Source of the DNA: Hyposmocoma kahamanoa
Taxonomy: Eukaryota; Arthropoda; Insecta; Lepidoptera; Cosmopterigidae
Assembly (NCBI RefSeq): GCF_003589595.1
Contig: NW_020654289.1
Coordinates: 6,129,338 to 6,193,337 of the forward strand
Length of the DNA: 64,000 nucleotides
Direction: 5' to 3'
Part shown: positions 45,321 to 55,848 of the stretch, one piece after another
Position numbering within the stretch: position 1 is the first letter of the stretch
How the letters are laid out: every line of letters begins with the position of its first letter
Made by a program: the position numbers and the translations under genes
Notes under the pieces: generated by a model
What the model was told of the DNA's origin: nothing
Databases searched by the model: none
Seen by the model: the letters and a program-made list of their open reading frames with translations, nothing else

Positions 45321-45435
45321 TCATTGGGCGATTTCGACGGCTTTGTGCGCTAGATACGCCTCAGTTCCTTTAAACAAGTGTCGGGCAAATTGCAGCTCGC
45401 GGACCAACTTTTGCCCGCGAAGGGCTTTGTAATCC
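45321..45435 (-). CDS. Possible terminal exon of an unrecognised minus-strand gene
   Basis: On the minus strand an acceptor-like ttactttagcag is followed by a frame reading DYKALRGQKLVRELQFARHL then FKGTEAYLAHKAVEIAQ and TGA. The stretch is GC-richer than its surroundings, amphipathic and charged, and looks coding. I do not recognise the protein. Upstream partner exons were not found. It could also be a scrap of an unknown mobile element. Confidence 0.25.
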
Positions 45436-45565
45436 CTGCTAAAGTAAGAGCGTATGGATATTTCAGAAATATACATTGACAGCCTCGTCGATATGACACG
45501 CAAAAAACATATCTATGTTAACATATACACAAAATTTTGAAATATTTAAAAAATATGTCCAAAGA

Positions 45566-45760
45566 AGACCTCTGTGGCCTGACGGCTTACACTGTGGGTG
45601 GTAGTAGAAGCAGGGCTCCCGGGTTCGATTTCTGGTAGGACCAATTTGGGAAAAAGAACTTTTCTAAATTAGTTCTGATCTAGGTTTTCTGGAAAGTGAT
45701 TTTCGTTGAGTAAATTCCGTTGCTCTGGTATTCGTAGTGCAGCGAATCCCAAGTTTTAGG
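45566..45760 (+). repeat. tRNA-derived SINE, family C, fullest copy
   Basis: tRNA-like head: box A-like tggcctgacgg (about 45572) and box B-like gggttcgatttc (about 45619). The body then has 'gggaaaaagaacttttctaa' and ends 'gtagtgcagcgaatcccaag'. Compare 40885-41033. Confidence 0.65.
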
Positions 45761-45764
45761 CCTG

Positions 45765-47070
45765 GCAATTGGTGTTGTTTTCTGGCACATTATTATTATT
45801 AAAAGAAAATGATTTTAAAAATTGTAAAATTTCTTATGTTTTTCTGGCTCCTAATGAAAAAAGTTTGCCCACCTCTGCTTTAAACCATCTTCCCAATGAA
45901 TTCGTTGTTTCTGAGATAGGTCGCGACTCTGGAAACATCATCGGTAAAATGTAACCCGGTTCTGCAATAATACATGACTTAATAGAGTGCAATGACACAG
46001 TTTACCGGTAATGTAAAATTGAATAAGTTCAATATAGACTTATAATATAGACTTTATTAACACCCTGAAAAAGTGAGCAAAGTGCTTTCTGATTACAATC
46101 ATTTGTAGCAACAATTTCTTAACATTATTTCAATTGCTACGTACCGTGTCAAATGCACGCATGTGTACATAACGGCAAAGGTCATAAACGTTTTCTTAAC
46201 TGGAACAATTTTCCATTCATCACATTTTGACTACAAAAAAAAAATACAATGCGTTCATGGTCTCAAATTTGTCATTTGCTTGCTTGTAACTTGTGAGAAA
46301 TGGAACCTTATTTGTGAATCACTCGGTGTTGAAAATAACATCCAACCCAATCTTTGTCATTTTTAAATTACATCATACCTCTATAACTTACGGGAACATA
46401 TTAAAAGTGCTATTTACTAAACGAGTGACATAAAAATAAGTTCGTTTTATAATGTTCTACCTTGATACATTTCGCATACAATAGCATTCGTACACGTTTT
46501 TGCCTCTAATAGCTCTATTGTCATTTCTAGCTAGCATAACACGTTCGATGTAATCTGATTTCAAACTCTATTATGATTTGAACTGAGTTCTATTTACGTA
46601 TGTGAAATGTTGCGATGGGACCAAGATTGTCATTGTCAGAATGAATTAAACGTCTTGATTTTAATAATGTCTTGTAAATTAATGTCTCGGTTTCTAAGAG
46701 TCAAGTTGTTGAGCTATTTATGCGTTTAATAAGATTTACGCAATCTTAGGTTACCATTACATTAGCAAACTATAAACATCACCTGAAAAGACCGGTGGAA
46801 ACCGATTATTGGAACAGTTCCGGTGAAAGTCAGCATTTGTTACCTAATTTCTATAGTTATTAGTGCTAAAACGCTTTTAATAGATGTTTTAAAGCAATTT
46901 TCAACGATTCGGCTTTTATATCGACGAAAGTGCTGTAAAAAGTATAATAATGATAATTAAATTTATGTTGGTTACATACGTGTACAAAATTTCTAATTGA
47001 AGATGCCATTGTGATCGGTAAATTAGTTATGTTCAATGTTAGATCAATTGAAACAAAGAAACTTACAAGA
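45765..47070. other. No gene seen
   Basis: AT-rich with scattered short frames of no coding character. Confidence 0.45.
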
Positions 47071-47074
47071 CATA

Positions 47075-47565
47075 TTTGTTTTTTTTTTGTGACGGAACGA
47101 GCAAGTCGTGCACCTGGTGGTAAGCGACACGTCTATTCTCAATCAGAACGTAAAATCGCAATGATCTGAGGGGATACTGCCACTGCGCCAGTCCTCGTCA
47201 CCTTGAGACGTAAATGGACAAGACAGTCCCGTGCCTGTAATTTCACCAGCACCGTTCATAACCGGAACTAGTAATCTGCCGTCCATTAACTAAAACGTGG
47301 CTAAGTGACAAATGGTCAAATAACCGTTTCAAATAGAATAAGCAAAAAATTATCTTTTAAAAGCAGTAAACATTAGTTAACGTATTCGACTTATCGGAAC
47401 TAACCCTAACGATATAGCAGAAATATCATGAAACAATTTCAATATTATAAAACGGAGTTATAATTTTTTATGATGTCCCAAAAAATGATTTTGTCACTTA
47501 GCCGCTTTTAGTTAGTGGACGTCAGTAATGCTCACATTACTGCTTGGCGGCAGAAATAAAAATAA
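47075..47565 (+). repeat. Rep-D, copy 9, split by a TIR element
   Basis: The left part (47075-47275) runs from 'tgacggaacgagcaagtcg' to the first arm of the central palindrome. The right part resumes at 47526 with 'taatgctcacattactgc'. The intervening 250 bp is Rep-M copy 2. Confidence 0.8.
47276..47525. mobile_element. Small TIR element (Rep-M), copy 2
   Basis: Left end 'ctgccgtccattaactaaaa'; right end mirrored as 'ttttagttagtggacgtcag'. Internal 'ttcgacttatcggaactaac' is shared with copy 1. gtaat/taat occurs on both sides, so the duplication is TA-containing but its exact length is ambiguous. Confidence 0.8.
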
Positions 47566-47834
47566 AAATTTGGAAAAGTCCACTTAATAAGCAGTCTATC
47601 AACCTTTTAAGACACCTCAAACGGGTGAAATAGTTAACCTAACGCCAGCAACCTTCGAAGTATATAAATCCTCACGTTATTAATAATAATATAATAATAA
47701 TTTATTTAAGATCATTGATCTACTTTGTTACTAACAATTAAAAACTTAAAAGTGTTAGTAAATTACACCTAATAAAATAATTAAAATAGAAATACTTAAA
47801 AATAAATAATAGAAATTAACATTAGGTATGCGTC

Positions 47835-48320
47835 ATTAGAATTCATGTCACCAGCCCTTCTTGGTGACATGAATTATGGTCCAATGGCACAATATGGACA
47901 CGCTACATCCTCCGATATGGTATTCAGAAGGCTGTTACCGCTGCCACGCATCCTGCTCATGACCGACGAAATGCGTTCCGTACAACTGCGTCAAAACCGT
48001 CGGTACGCGCGGACGCACTACTATCAGCCGCAACAGCATTCTAAAGGTGTTATTACACTGGACCTTCAGAGCATTGAAGGATTTCTGCGTATAATTAGCC
48101 CACAGGCCGCAGGTGTACAGTGTCTGGCAGTACGCCTTAAAAAGAGTTAATTTGACTTCATTCGTACACCGTGCAAACCTGCGAGCCAACATATTGCACC
48201 TTACCGTCAATGCCCTGCGCTCCCTATCCAGCTCTAAGTTATCTGTGAGCGCATCAGTCACCCAGTGACCCAGGTATTTAAACTGCTTCATTTGCTTGAG
48301 AGGAGCACCATCTAGTGTAA
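47835..48320 (-). pseudogene. Non-LTR reverse transcriptase C-terminal fragment
   Basis: The minus strand reads LDGAPLKQMKQFKYLGHWVT then DRERRALTVRCNMLARRFAR and VKLTLFKAYCQTLYTCGLWA. It is the same family as the broken copy at 24300-25620 but a distinct subfamily (for example DALTDNLELDRE where the other has ESLSDDMDV). The 3' end contains a 14-bp hairpin at 47840-47875. The catalytic region is absent. Confidence 0.7.
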
Positions 48321-48394
48321 CATTATATATTATAGTATAGTATATGGTATTGCAATGAAATCGAAAACTTGTGTCTGATAAAGGTTGTGATATC

Positions 48395-48487
48395 ATATGC
48401 TTTGGAACCGTCGCGCAGTACCACTCAGAATCAGCTTGAGACATAAATGGACAAGCCCCATTTACCTGTAATTTCACCAGCACCCTT
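48395..48487 (+). repeat. Rep-D fragment
   Basis: 'cagtaccactcagaatcagc' joined to 'ttgagacataaatggacaag' and 'cctgtaatttcaccagcacc'; the middle is deleted. It continues directly from the reverse-transcriptase fragment. Confidence 0.6.
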
Positions 48488-48804
48488 TAAAGCTGTGGAA
48501 GAAATTGAGGGGTCAGTAGTATGCCCTAAAGTCCATATTGAGTGATGTAGCGACGATAAGGAAAAAATATTCTTAGTCTACGTTTTATTGCAGCTTATTC
48601 TGAAATGTGGTCTTGAAATAAATGGTTTTCATACACTTTCATACTTTTTATAGATATATAAGAAGACATTTCGTGTTATGATTAAATTACTATTACGACG
48701 GAAAAGGTACGACACTTTAGCATAACGATACTGTTAATTGATTAATTTATTGCGATAACATACAGGTAAGGTACAATAAAAGTTTAAATAAAAAACTAGG
48801 ATTT

Positions 48805-48915
48805 TTAAATTACATGAATAAAATTGGGTCCCCGCGGCAAGGTACCTAAGATGCTGGCAGCGTTCCGCCTTTGTATGGCTATGCTAATGCGTTGGGCAAG
48901 GTAGCTGCCAGCCCT
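48805..48915 (-). repeat. Unclassified repeat F, copy 2
   Basis: 'tacatgaataaaattgggtc', 'gcggcaaggtacctaagatg' and 'ggcaaggtagctgccagccc': the reverse complement of copy 1 at 39.6 kb. Confidence 0.6.
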
Positions 48916-49223
48916 TGGGTTTCCCAGAGAGTATATTATTTTTTTAGTTAAAATTTTGTACTGATGAAGGGCACTGTGATCCCACGGGCAGAGGGTTTCG
49001 ACTCCAAAGGCTGTAAATAGGTAGTCGGAGCCGAGATCCTAGTACTTATTACTTTTTGTACTATTATTTTACTTATTTATTTATTTACGAGCCCTGAACC
49101 TAGAATAGGTTATGACGGGTTCAATCGAAATTCACAAATTGTATGTACAATCCTAATAATTTTTGAATTGCTGTAGATCAAATTAGCTTGTACATGTATT
49201 TTTTTTTTAAATAAATGATTATT

Positions 49224-49383
49224 GGAAATGAAACTATTTTTCCGGATTTAAATCGCGTATATTTCATGTCCCATGGTCACGGTTGTCAACCGTGACCATG
49301 GTACCTGTAAAGGGCCCGAAATGTCGGTTTGTTTGAACAAACAAATATACGCGATTTAAACCCGGAAAAATAGTTTCATTTCC
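49224..49383. repeat. Penelope-like termini joined as a near-perfect palindrome
   Basis: The outer arms are 'ggaaatgaaactatttttcc' and its reverse complement at 49364-49383. The arms continue inward through 'cgcgtatatt' and 'aatatacgcg'. The centre 49271-49301 is a perfect 15-bp palindrome around one base. The right half carries 'aaagggcccgaaatgtcggt', which is the Penelope-like 3' flank seen at 8.5 kb. Confidence 0.8.
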
Positions 49384-49440
49384 TATGTGTAACAATCGCG
49401 AAAACCTAAGAACTCGATAAATGATTATTATTATTAAATA

Positions 49441-49646
49441 AATAACGCACACACTCAACATAGCCCCGCACTAGGGAAACCCTGTGTCGCGGGTGCCATG
49501 GACACACACATAGACAACCACAAATTACACCCAAACTCACGAGATAAATAATTGTAGGCCATACAACTATTTCTCCCGGCCCGGGAATCGAACCTGGGAC
49601 CTCTGCGTGGCAGTCCGGCATGGTAACCGTTCGGCCACGGAGGCAG
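49441..49646 (-). repeat. tRNA-derived SINE, family B, copy 4
   Basis: The best-preserved copy: tail at the left, 'tagggaaaccctgtgtcgcg', 'gggaatcgaacctgggacc', and head complement 'aaccgttcggccacggaggc' ending at 49646. TTATTATTA-type sequence flanks both sides. It lies next to the Penelope-like palindrome. Confidence 0.85.
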
Positions 49647-50100
49647 TTTATTATTAATATTACGACAAGGAAATTGTCAATCACTTGAAATAAGCTTTAG
49701 CTCAAGTAAACAACTTTTCCTGCGGGTACGATCGAGAGAGAAACCCCTTGTTTGATGTAATGGCTACCACCATCTGTCGTTTTCTCGAACCATTACGTAG
49801 ATTGTCGCAATTCGCTTTCTAATGGTTGATCTCTTTAAAAGTGTCTTTTGATTACCGCAGTTATTGGTTTTTAAATAGCTACCTGTTAGACAAGCTGTAC
49901 ATTTTTGTGAACGAGACAAACAAGGTGTGCAATTGTGACTTCAACTGCAAGCATTGGTTGCAGTTAATGTGAACGATAGTCCGAGAATAAAAAACAGCAA
50001 TTCACATTCTTAACAGGATATATGAGATTTTTTGGGTCTGGATCAACTTGATAGTTTTAAAGGTAACGATTACTTATTAAGGGTGTAACCGTCATAACTA

Positions 50101-50297
50101 CTTCTGTGGTCGAACGGTTACCATGCTTGTCTACCACACAGAGGTCCCGGGTACGATTCCCGGGTTCAATTCCGGGACCGGGAGGAATATTTGTATGGCC
50201 TAATATGGTGTAATTTGTGGTTGTTTATATATGTGTCCATGGCACTCGCGACACAGGGTTTACCACTGCGGGTTTATGAGTGTGTGCGTTATAATAA
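50101..50297 (+). repeat. tRNA-derived SINE, family B, copy 5
   Basis: Head 'cttctgtggtcgaacggtta', a partly duplicated box B region ('cccgggtacgattcccgggt' then 'tcaattccgggaccggg'), the body, and the tail 'gtgtgtgcgttataataa'. Confidence 0.8.
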
Positions 50298-50451
50298 AAA
50301 AAAGACAAAACAAAATGGTAGAACAAAAACACGATAGGTGACATTTTTTTCAGATTTATTTCAGATTTGTACTATTCATAAAATATTTTTCTGCAATGGC
50401 ACGTTTCTTTATACAATAGGTTACACATACATATTTAGTAGTCAGTCATAG

Positions 50452-50566
50452 TCAGTAGAGCTCCTTGTGAACGAGTTTGTCCAGGGAAATCTGTCACATT
50501 ACCATTCCTGCCGCCAAACAGTAATGTCAGCATTACCGCGTTCCGGTTTTGAAGGGTAGACGGGAA
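50452..50566 (-). repeat. Rep-D half copy, head-to-head with the next
   Basis: 'gtcagtagagctccttgtga' to 'ccggttttgaagggtag', reversed orientation, ending abruptly where a forward copy starts. Confidence 0.75.
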
Positions 50567-50806
50567 GAACAAGTCATGCATTTGGTAAAAGTTGCAATGC
50601 TCGTCAGAGCTTTAAATCACAAAGATCTGAGGGGCATTGCTACTGCGCCCGTTACCCTGAGACATCAGCTTACAAGTCACATAAGCCTGTAAGTTTACCA
50701 GCATCCTTACGTTTCAAAACTGGAACGCAGTAACGTTCACATTACAGCTTGGCGGTAGAAGTAGTTAATGTGGCTGGACAAACACTTTCACAAGGAGCTA
50801 CTCTAC
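50567..50806 (+). repeat. Rep-D, forward copy adjoining the reversed one
   Basis: 'acgggaagaacaagtcatgc' through 'gcagtaacgttcacattac' to 'ctttcacaaggagcta'. No spacer separates it from the reversed half copy. Confidence 0.75.
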
Positions 50807-50809
50807 GAC

Positions 50810-51680
50810 GCACTCTTTGACAAGCTGCTACTAAAGGAGGTCCGGTAGAAAGAGATCATGAATTTACGCTACGCATAGACCTCATTCACCTATTCCACTC
50901 GTATCAGTCTCCTTATATGCGCCCATTTCGCTCTATAAATATAGTTATTAAGATCCCTTTACTGCTATTGTAAGAAAAATATTGTAAGGCTTTTTGGAAC
51001 CCTTATAGAAACTCATTATCGCTGCCTGTAGACAGAAGTGATAATAAGGAAGTTCTTAATATTGCGTTGACGGTCTTGAGTTATAAGGTTGACTTTATTA
51101 TTATGCCTTTATATGCACTGGTTCTTCTTACTTATCAATTTATCGAGCGGTGTTGCTTTTATGCGATATAACAAGACATGGCAGCAATGATTACAAACTG
51201 TGGATTTAAATTACCGCTTCAAAAAAAACATGTCCGTACGAAAATTGTTAAACCACACAGCATAGAGCACTATCATGACAATGCGTGACGTCACAACGTG
51301 ATTGTACGGCGCAACCTTGCGCATACGCCGCTCACTACGCGACCTGCGCCTGCGCCGGATTGTTTTGTTGCTAAAATTATGTTGGTGAATGGCAAAAAAC
51401 ATATCTGAATTTACATATTAAATTTATTAGACAAATCAAATGTAATATTTACAGTGTAACTACACGAATGGATATATTTAGAGAAATGCTTATGAATTAA
51501 GATCACGATGGCCACATATACCTGCCAGAATGTTGAATTAGAAAAAAAAACAAAAAAAATACTTCAATCGTCTTTTGAATTCGATTAAAAACGTTCTAAT
51601 ATAACGGTTGGTATGAACATTATTATCAAAATTAATAATAGTTTTTAATAATAGTTTTATGTATTACAAATAATGGACTG
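50810..51680. other. No gene seen
   Basis: A GC-richer patch at 51280-51365 ('cgcgacctgcgcctgcgcc') lies in AT-rich DNA. No open frame of coding character. Confidence 0.4.
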
Positions 51681-51684
51681 ATTG

Positions 51685-51795
51685 GGAGACCCAAGGGTGT
51701 CAGCCTTTGTCAGCTACCTGGCAAAAAAAAGTAAAAAGTTAACGCCTTTAGAATTTTGGGCATTTCGCCGCATGGACTTAATATTATCCATCCAT
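51685..51795 (+). repeat. Unclassified repeat F, decayed copy 3
   Basis: 'gtgtcagcctttgtcagcta', 'tgggcatttcgccgcatgga' and 'cttaatattatccatccatt' loosely match the F copies at 39.6 and 48.8 kb. Confidence 0.35.
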
Positions 51796-51928
51796 TAATG
51801 TAGCCCTACCTTTAATGTATGTAGCCGCTTGTATAATAAAAAGAAACCGTTTAAGTTAAATAGTTCATTGTCATGTAATGAGTCATTACATGACATTGAA
51901 TTATCAATGACAAGTTAAGTAGATTTAC

Positions 51929-52097
51929 TGCCTGCGTCGACGAACCATTATCATGCTGGTCTGGCACGCAGAGGTCCCGGGTTCGATTCTCGGGCCGAGA
52001 GAAATATTTGTTAGGCCAATATGTATTTCTCTCGTTTGTCTCGAGTTTGGGTGTAATTTGTGGTTGTCTATGTCTGTGTGCGTTATTATTATTATTT
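51929..52097 (+). repeat. tRNA-derived SINE, family B, copy 6, internally deleted
   Basis: Head and box B (cccgggttcgattctcgg) are present. The usual 'catggcacccgcgacacagg' block is missing between 'ggttgtctatgtctg' and 'tgtgcgttattattatt'. It abuts a Rep-D copy. Confidence 0.8.
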
Positions 52098-52610
52098 TTG
52101 CTCTTAAAGCTCCTTGTGAAAGAGTTCGTCCAGGGAAGTATTGCCACCTTACCCATTTCTGCCGCCAAGCAGTAATTTGAGCATTAACTGCTGTCCGCTA
52201 ACTAAATAACCGTTTTAAGTACCAAAAAATACAGCACAAGATTCTCTTACATAAATAGTTAAAATTATTTAACGTGTTCGCCTTATCGGAATTTACCCTA
52301 ACGATGCATAGCAGAAATAATGTCAAACAACTTCAATATTCTAAAACTAGGATGGTTTTTTATGATATCTCAAAAAATATTTTATATAGCCGCGTTTTAT
52401 TAGCAGATGGCAGAGTACTACATTCTAGTTTTGAAGGGTGGTGGTGAAATTATAGGCACATGGGACTTGTCAACTTATGTTTCAGGGTGACGGGCGCAGT
52501 GGCAGTGCCCCTCAAATCTTTGCGATTTAAAGCTCTGAGTGGCACTGGACAGGCGTGTTGCTCAACATCAGGCGCACGACTTGTTCGTCCCGTGACTTGG
52601 TAAACTAAAA
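52098..52610 (-). repeat. Rep-D copy split by a TIR element
   Basis: 'gctccttgtgaaagagttcg' to 'gcagtaatttgagcatta' at 52186, then Rep-M copy 3, resuming at 52416 and running to the 'cccgtgacttgg' end. Confidence 0.8.
52187..52415. mobile_element. Small TIR element (Rep-M), copy 3
   Basis: Left 'actgctgtccgctaactaaa', right 'ttttattagcagatggcaga', internal 'gttcgccttatcggaattta'. A TA lies at each boundary. Inserted into the other arm of the same Rep-D palindrome as copy 2. Confidence 0.75.
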
Positions 52611-52624
52611 CACAACAACTACTT

Positions 52625-52882
52625 TTAGGTATAAATTGTGTATAATTATTAATATTGTTTAATATTTATTATCTATTTTTAGAGTCATTTCATGTTTTTG
52701 TATTAAATGTAAATGTAAGTGTTTAGTGTTTAGTTTCGTATTAGATTTGTTATCCAACGTCAAATTTGTCAGACGTGACACACTTTTAAACCCCTCAAGG
52801 GTTTTAGTGTCGTATAAACGAATGTAAAAATGTATATAAGTAAATAAATAAATAAATAAATAAAAAAAAAATAAAAAAAAAC
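52625..52882 (+). repeat. Probable LINE 3' end with (TAAA)n tail
   Basis: Ends in 'taagtaaataaataaataaa' and poly-A. Internal 'aaacccctcaagggtttt' is a short hairpin. No coding part. Confidence 0.4.
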
Positions 52883-52904
52883 ATCTACATAAATAAAATA
52901 TATA

Positions 52905-53150
52905 CGGTAAAAAAGTCGTTAAAACAAAAAATAAAGATCAGCAACAAGCAAGGTCCGCTAGTTAGTTCCGTGGCTTAGTTGACATAGGGTCTGGCAAGGT
53001 TCGGTGGAAGACGTTGGTTCGAATCCAGTCGGATCGGAGGAATTTTTTCTAAGTATTCGATCTTTGTATTAATAATTATAACAAACTATAATAGTGGAGT
53101 AATTTCACAAAAATAATTGAATATCGTGGTGGACAAACATTCAATAAATT
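52905..53150 (+). repeat. tRNA-derived SINE, family A
   Basis: Body 'cggtaaaaaagtcgttaaaa', box A-like tggcttagttgac, box B ggttcgaatcc (about 53018), and a tail from 'ttgtattaataattataaca'. Confidence 0.8.
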
Positions 53151-53154
53151 AAAA

Positions 53155-53736
53155 AGAATAAAAATTTCTGTTTATACTTTGCAAAGGTAGCTATTGCATG
53201 CACCAAACTATGTTATTAGTATTCATTTTTAAATTGTTCATAATTACAAGATGTGTCCTTAATAAAAGTTGTATTTCCTAACCTGAAGACTTCTTAAGGT
53301 CTTTGTTAATTACTGAGACGTAGTGACCTTTTGCGATCGCAGCTTTCCTTATCTGTTATACGAGTACAATTGAATAGGTGAGTTTGGGAAATTTCCATTG
53401 CCATTAGTAGCGTTAAGGCTGTATTGCGTGTGAATTGTAGAGATTTTTGCAGCAATTTAACAATAAAAGCATAGAAAAAGTGAGTTATTCAACTTCCTAC
53501 GTAAGTTTTAGTCGTTCACTTATTTCCGGCGAGATATTATTGGTAATTACAAAAATTACTTACTTACAATTCACGTACAAAGAAGAGTAAAAGATAATAA
53601 AAAACAAAATACAGTTTATATAGAAAGAAGGGAACAGAAATCTCATATTATGTGGAAACTTTTGATTCGTCTTAATCTAATTTGTATATTTTCGAGTCGA
53701 ATGATATTATTGACCAATCATTGGAGTAATTAAAGT
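53155..53736. other. No gene seen
   Basis: AT-rich spacer with no coding frame. Confidence 0.45.
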
Positions 53737-53744
53737 CTTCCATG

Positions 53745-53972
53745 CATTGACTTACAATTATATGGACGTCGGGTCCGCGCTAAAAAGTGTCCGCACTTGT
53801 AAGGCGCTAAAATCGTATACAGAGCGCGACACTCCGCTTTAGTCTTCATTTGTTCTACTGACAGCGCGATACTGCGATGACATTACAATTTAAATTTCGA
53901 ATAGGTTGACTTGGGACATTTTTTTCGTGGTTTTTGTATTAGACCCGTCGTCCATTTATTTGTAAGTCAATG
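53745..53972. mobile_element. MITE with 8-bp target duplication
   Basis: The ends are CATTGACTTACAA and its reverse complement (ttgtaagtcaatg), with mirrored sequence continuing to 'atggacgtcgggtc' and 'gacccgtcgtccat'. Flanks 53737-53744 and 53973-53980 are both cttccatg, an exact 8-bp duplication. 228 bp, GC-richer than its surroundings, no coding content. The duplication length is typical of hAT-type transposition; the family is inferred. Confidence 0.85.
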
Positions 53973-54059
53973 CTTCCATGCATCGTTCCTGCAACTAAGT
54001 ACAAGTCTTTGTTGTTGAACAGATTACGTTTTTTTTTACTAGAAAACAGTAAGAATTTA

Positions 54060-54135
54060 AAATCAAATTCAAATTCATTTATTCATATCAGGCATCATAG
54101 CCCATAATAATATTAATACATAGAATTACAACACG
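54060..54135 (-). repeat. LINE 3' tail fragment
   Basis: 'aatcaaattcaaattcattt' followed by 'attcatatcaggcatcatag', resembling the tail region of reversed LINEs elsewhere in the window. Confidence 0.4.
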
Positions 54136-54263
54136 TTACTAATTGTATTACGTATTGGTTACATTAATTATATTTGAAGTTACATAAATGAAATTTTAAA
54201 CAATGTCCAAATAAATGAAATAAAATTAATTCAAGTAATTAAAATTTGAAATTTAATTACCAT

Positions 54264-54536
54264 TTTTTTATAATATCAAGTGACGGTACGAACAAGTCGT
54301 GCACCTGATGGTAAGCTCCACACATGTCCACAACAGTTGCAGTGTCACTCAGCTCTTTAAATCGCAAATAACTGAGATGTAAGTTGACAAGTCCCAAGTA
54401 CCTGTAAATTCACTAGCACTCTTGCCCTTCAAAACCGAAACGCAGTAATGCTGACATTACTGTTTGTCGGCAAATATAGATAAGGTGGCAGTGCTTCCCT
54501 GGACGAACTCTTTCACAAGGAGCTCTACTGCTACTA
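54264..54536 (+). repeat. Rep-D, forward copy
   Basis: Clear termini ('ttttttataatatcaagtga' and 'gagctctactgctactaa'). A deletion removes the 'ggggcactgccactgcgcc' block. Confidence 0.85.
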
Positions 54537-54539
54537 ATA

Positions 54540-55845
54540 TAAATTGATGGTACATTATAGTGACACCCTTTGTTTAAGTTTACCATACTACAGTAGTTTA
54601 TATATATTAAACTTAAGCTAAATTCGGTATATTATATTTAAATTCGGCGTGGTGTTCCGAACAAGATCCATTTATTTTACACCTAGTATGTTGCGTCCTA
54701 TAGCTCGCTGGCAAACACTGAGTGTGAACTTCTGGGCTTCTGTCAAAGAGCAATTTGTGCACCAAAGGAATATTTACATTATATGGTCAGTTTTATTTAA
54801 TATCTGATCTTTATTACAGTAAAAGCAAAATGTCAAGTGCCATTCGGTTTCATGTTAGGTTCTTGTATCAGTTTATTCAATTTAGTATTTTTTTTGTTAT
54901 AAGCCCTTTCTACTCCATCTGTTCGGAATTTGTTCATGTAATCGTTGTAGAAGAAGATTCTGAAAATTTCTATTAAATATTGCGTTTGTTAATAAAACCA
55001 TTTAAAATTAGGAAAGAAGTTAGTAATAAACGTGACTTTAAAGTTTTAATATTTTAATATTTTTCAGATTTTTTTTTGCAATATTTGGGGTTTAAGATAA
55101 ATCTGCATTGACTCGACTACACTACAGCTTGGATTGGTTAGGATTTTTAGTCGCTACTTGTTAGATTTCAATAATGGGGGTGACATTTGATTTTCCTTGA
55201 TCGCAGAAGTATTTTAGGTCAATTGTGCTAACATGGGTACCTACACTATATAACAAAATAAAATGACAAAATTTATTGTTTGTGGAAAAAATAACTTTTA
55301 ATCGTAATTCGTAACGGATTAGAGTATGAACTACCCTCACTTTCACTCTAAAGATAAACCAGCGATCAAATTCTTATATCCACATTAGGTAATAATTACA
55401 ATTGTTAGCTGCGGCGTAGAATCGGTCCGGCGGCTGCGCGGGCGCAGGGAAAGCTTCGGACATAAATATGCATAACTCGCGTGATTTCTCCAATCGCACG
55501 CTAGCGGTGTCCACTCACGCGCAGGGTTTGCTTACGTTTTTCAGTCAGGGTTGCCAAATTAGTCAGTTTCTTCTTTAACTTTTACATAAACTCATTGAAA
55601 CTGCAGCAAATGTCAGGGGAGGGTTGTTAGTCGTACATTTAACTATTAGTTAACCTTATTATTATTTACGAAAAATTCTACATTCCCATTTACAGTCAGA
55701 TTAAAAGGAAAAGTTTGACATTTCCATTGATATATAGAATGTGGTTTGTGAATATGACGTGGATCTGCATTCAGTTTGGAAGAAAAATAAAAGAAAATGG
55801 AGACACTGTCGGTTGTAGAAAACGAAGACATTAGCCACATTATTA
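54540..55845. other. No gene seen; GC-rich patch at 55410-55555
   Basis: 55410-55555 is notably GC-rich (gcggctgcgcgggcgcaggg) with an initiator-like TCAGTC near 55541. It could be regulatory, but there is no supporting exon. Confidence 0.3.
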
Positions 55846-55848
55846 TAA

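Noticed and set aside
47840..47875. 14-bp hairpin as a transcription terminator
   Set aside because: This is eukaryotic DNA and the hairpin lies at the end of a dead retrotransposon fragment; no terminator role is supported.
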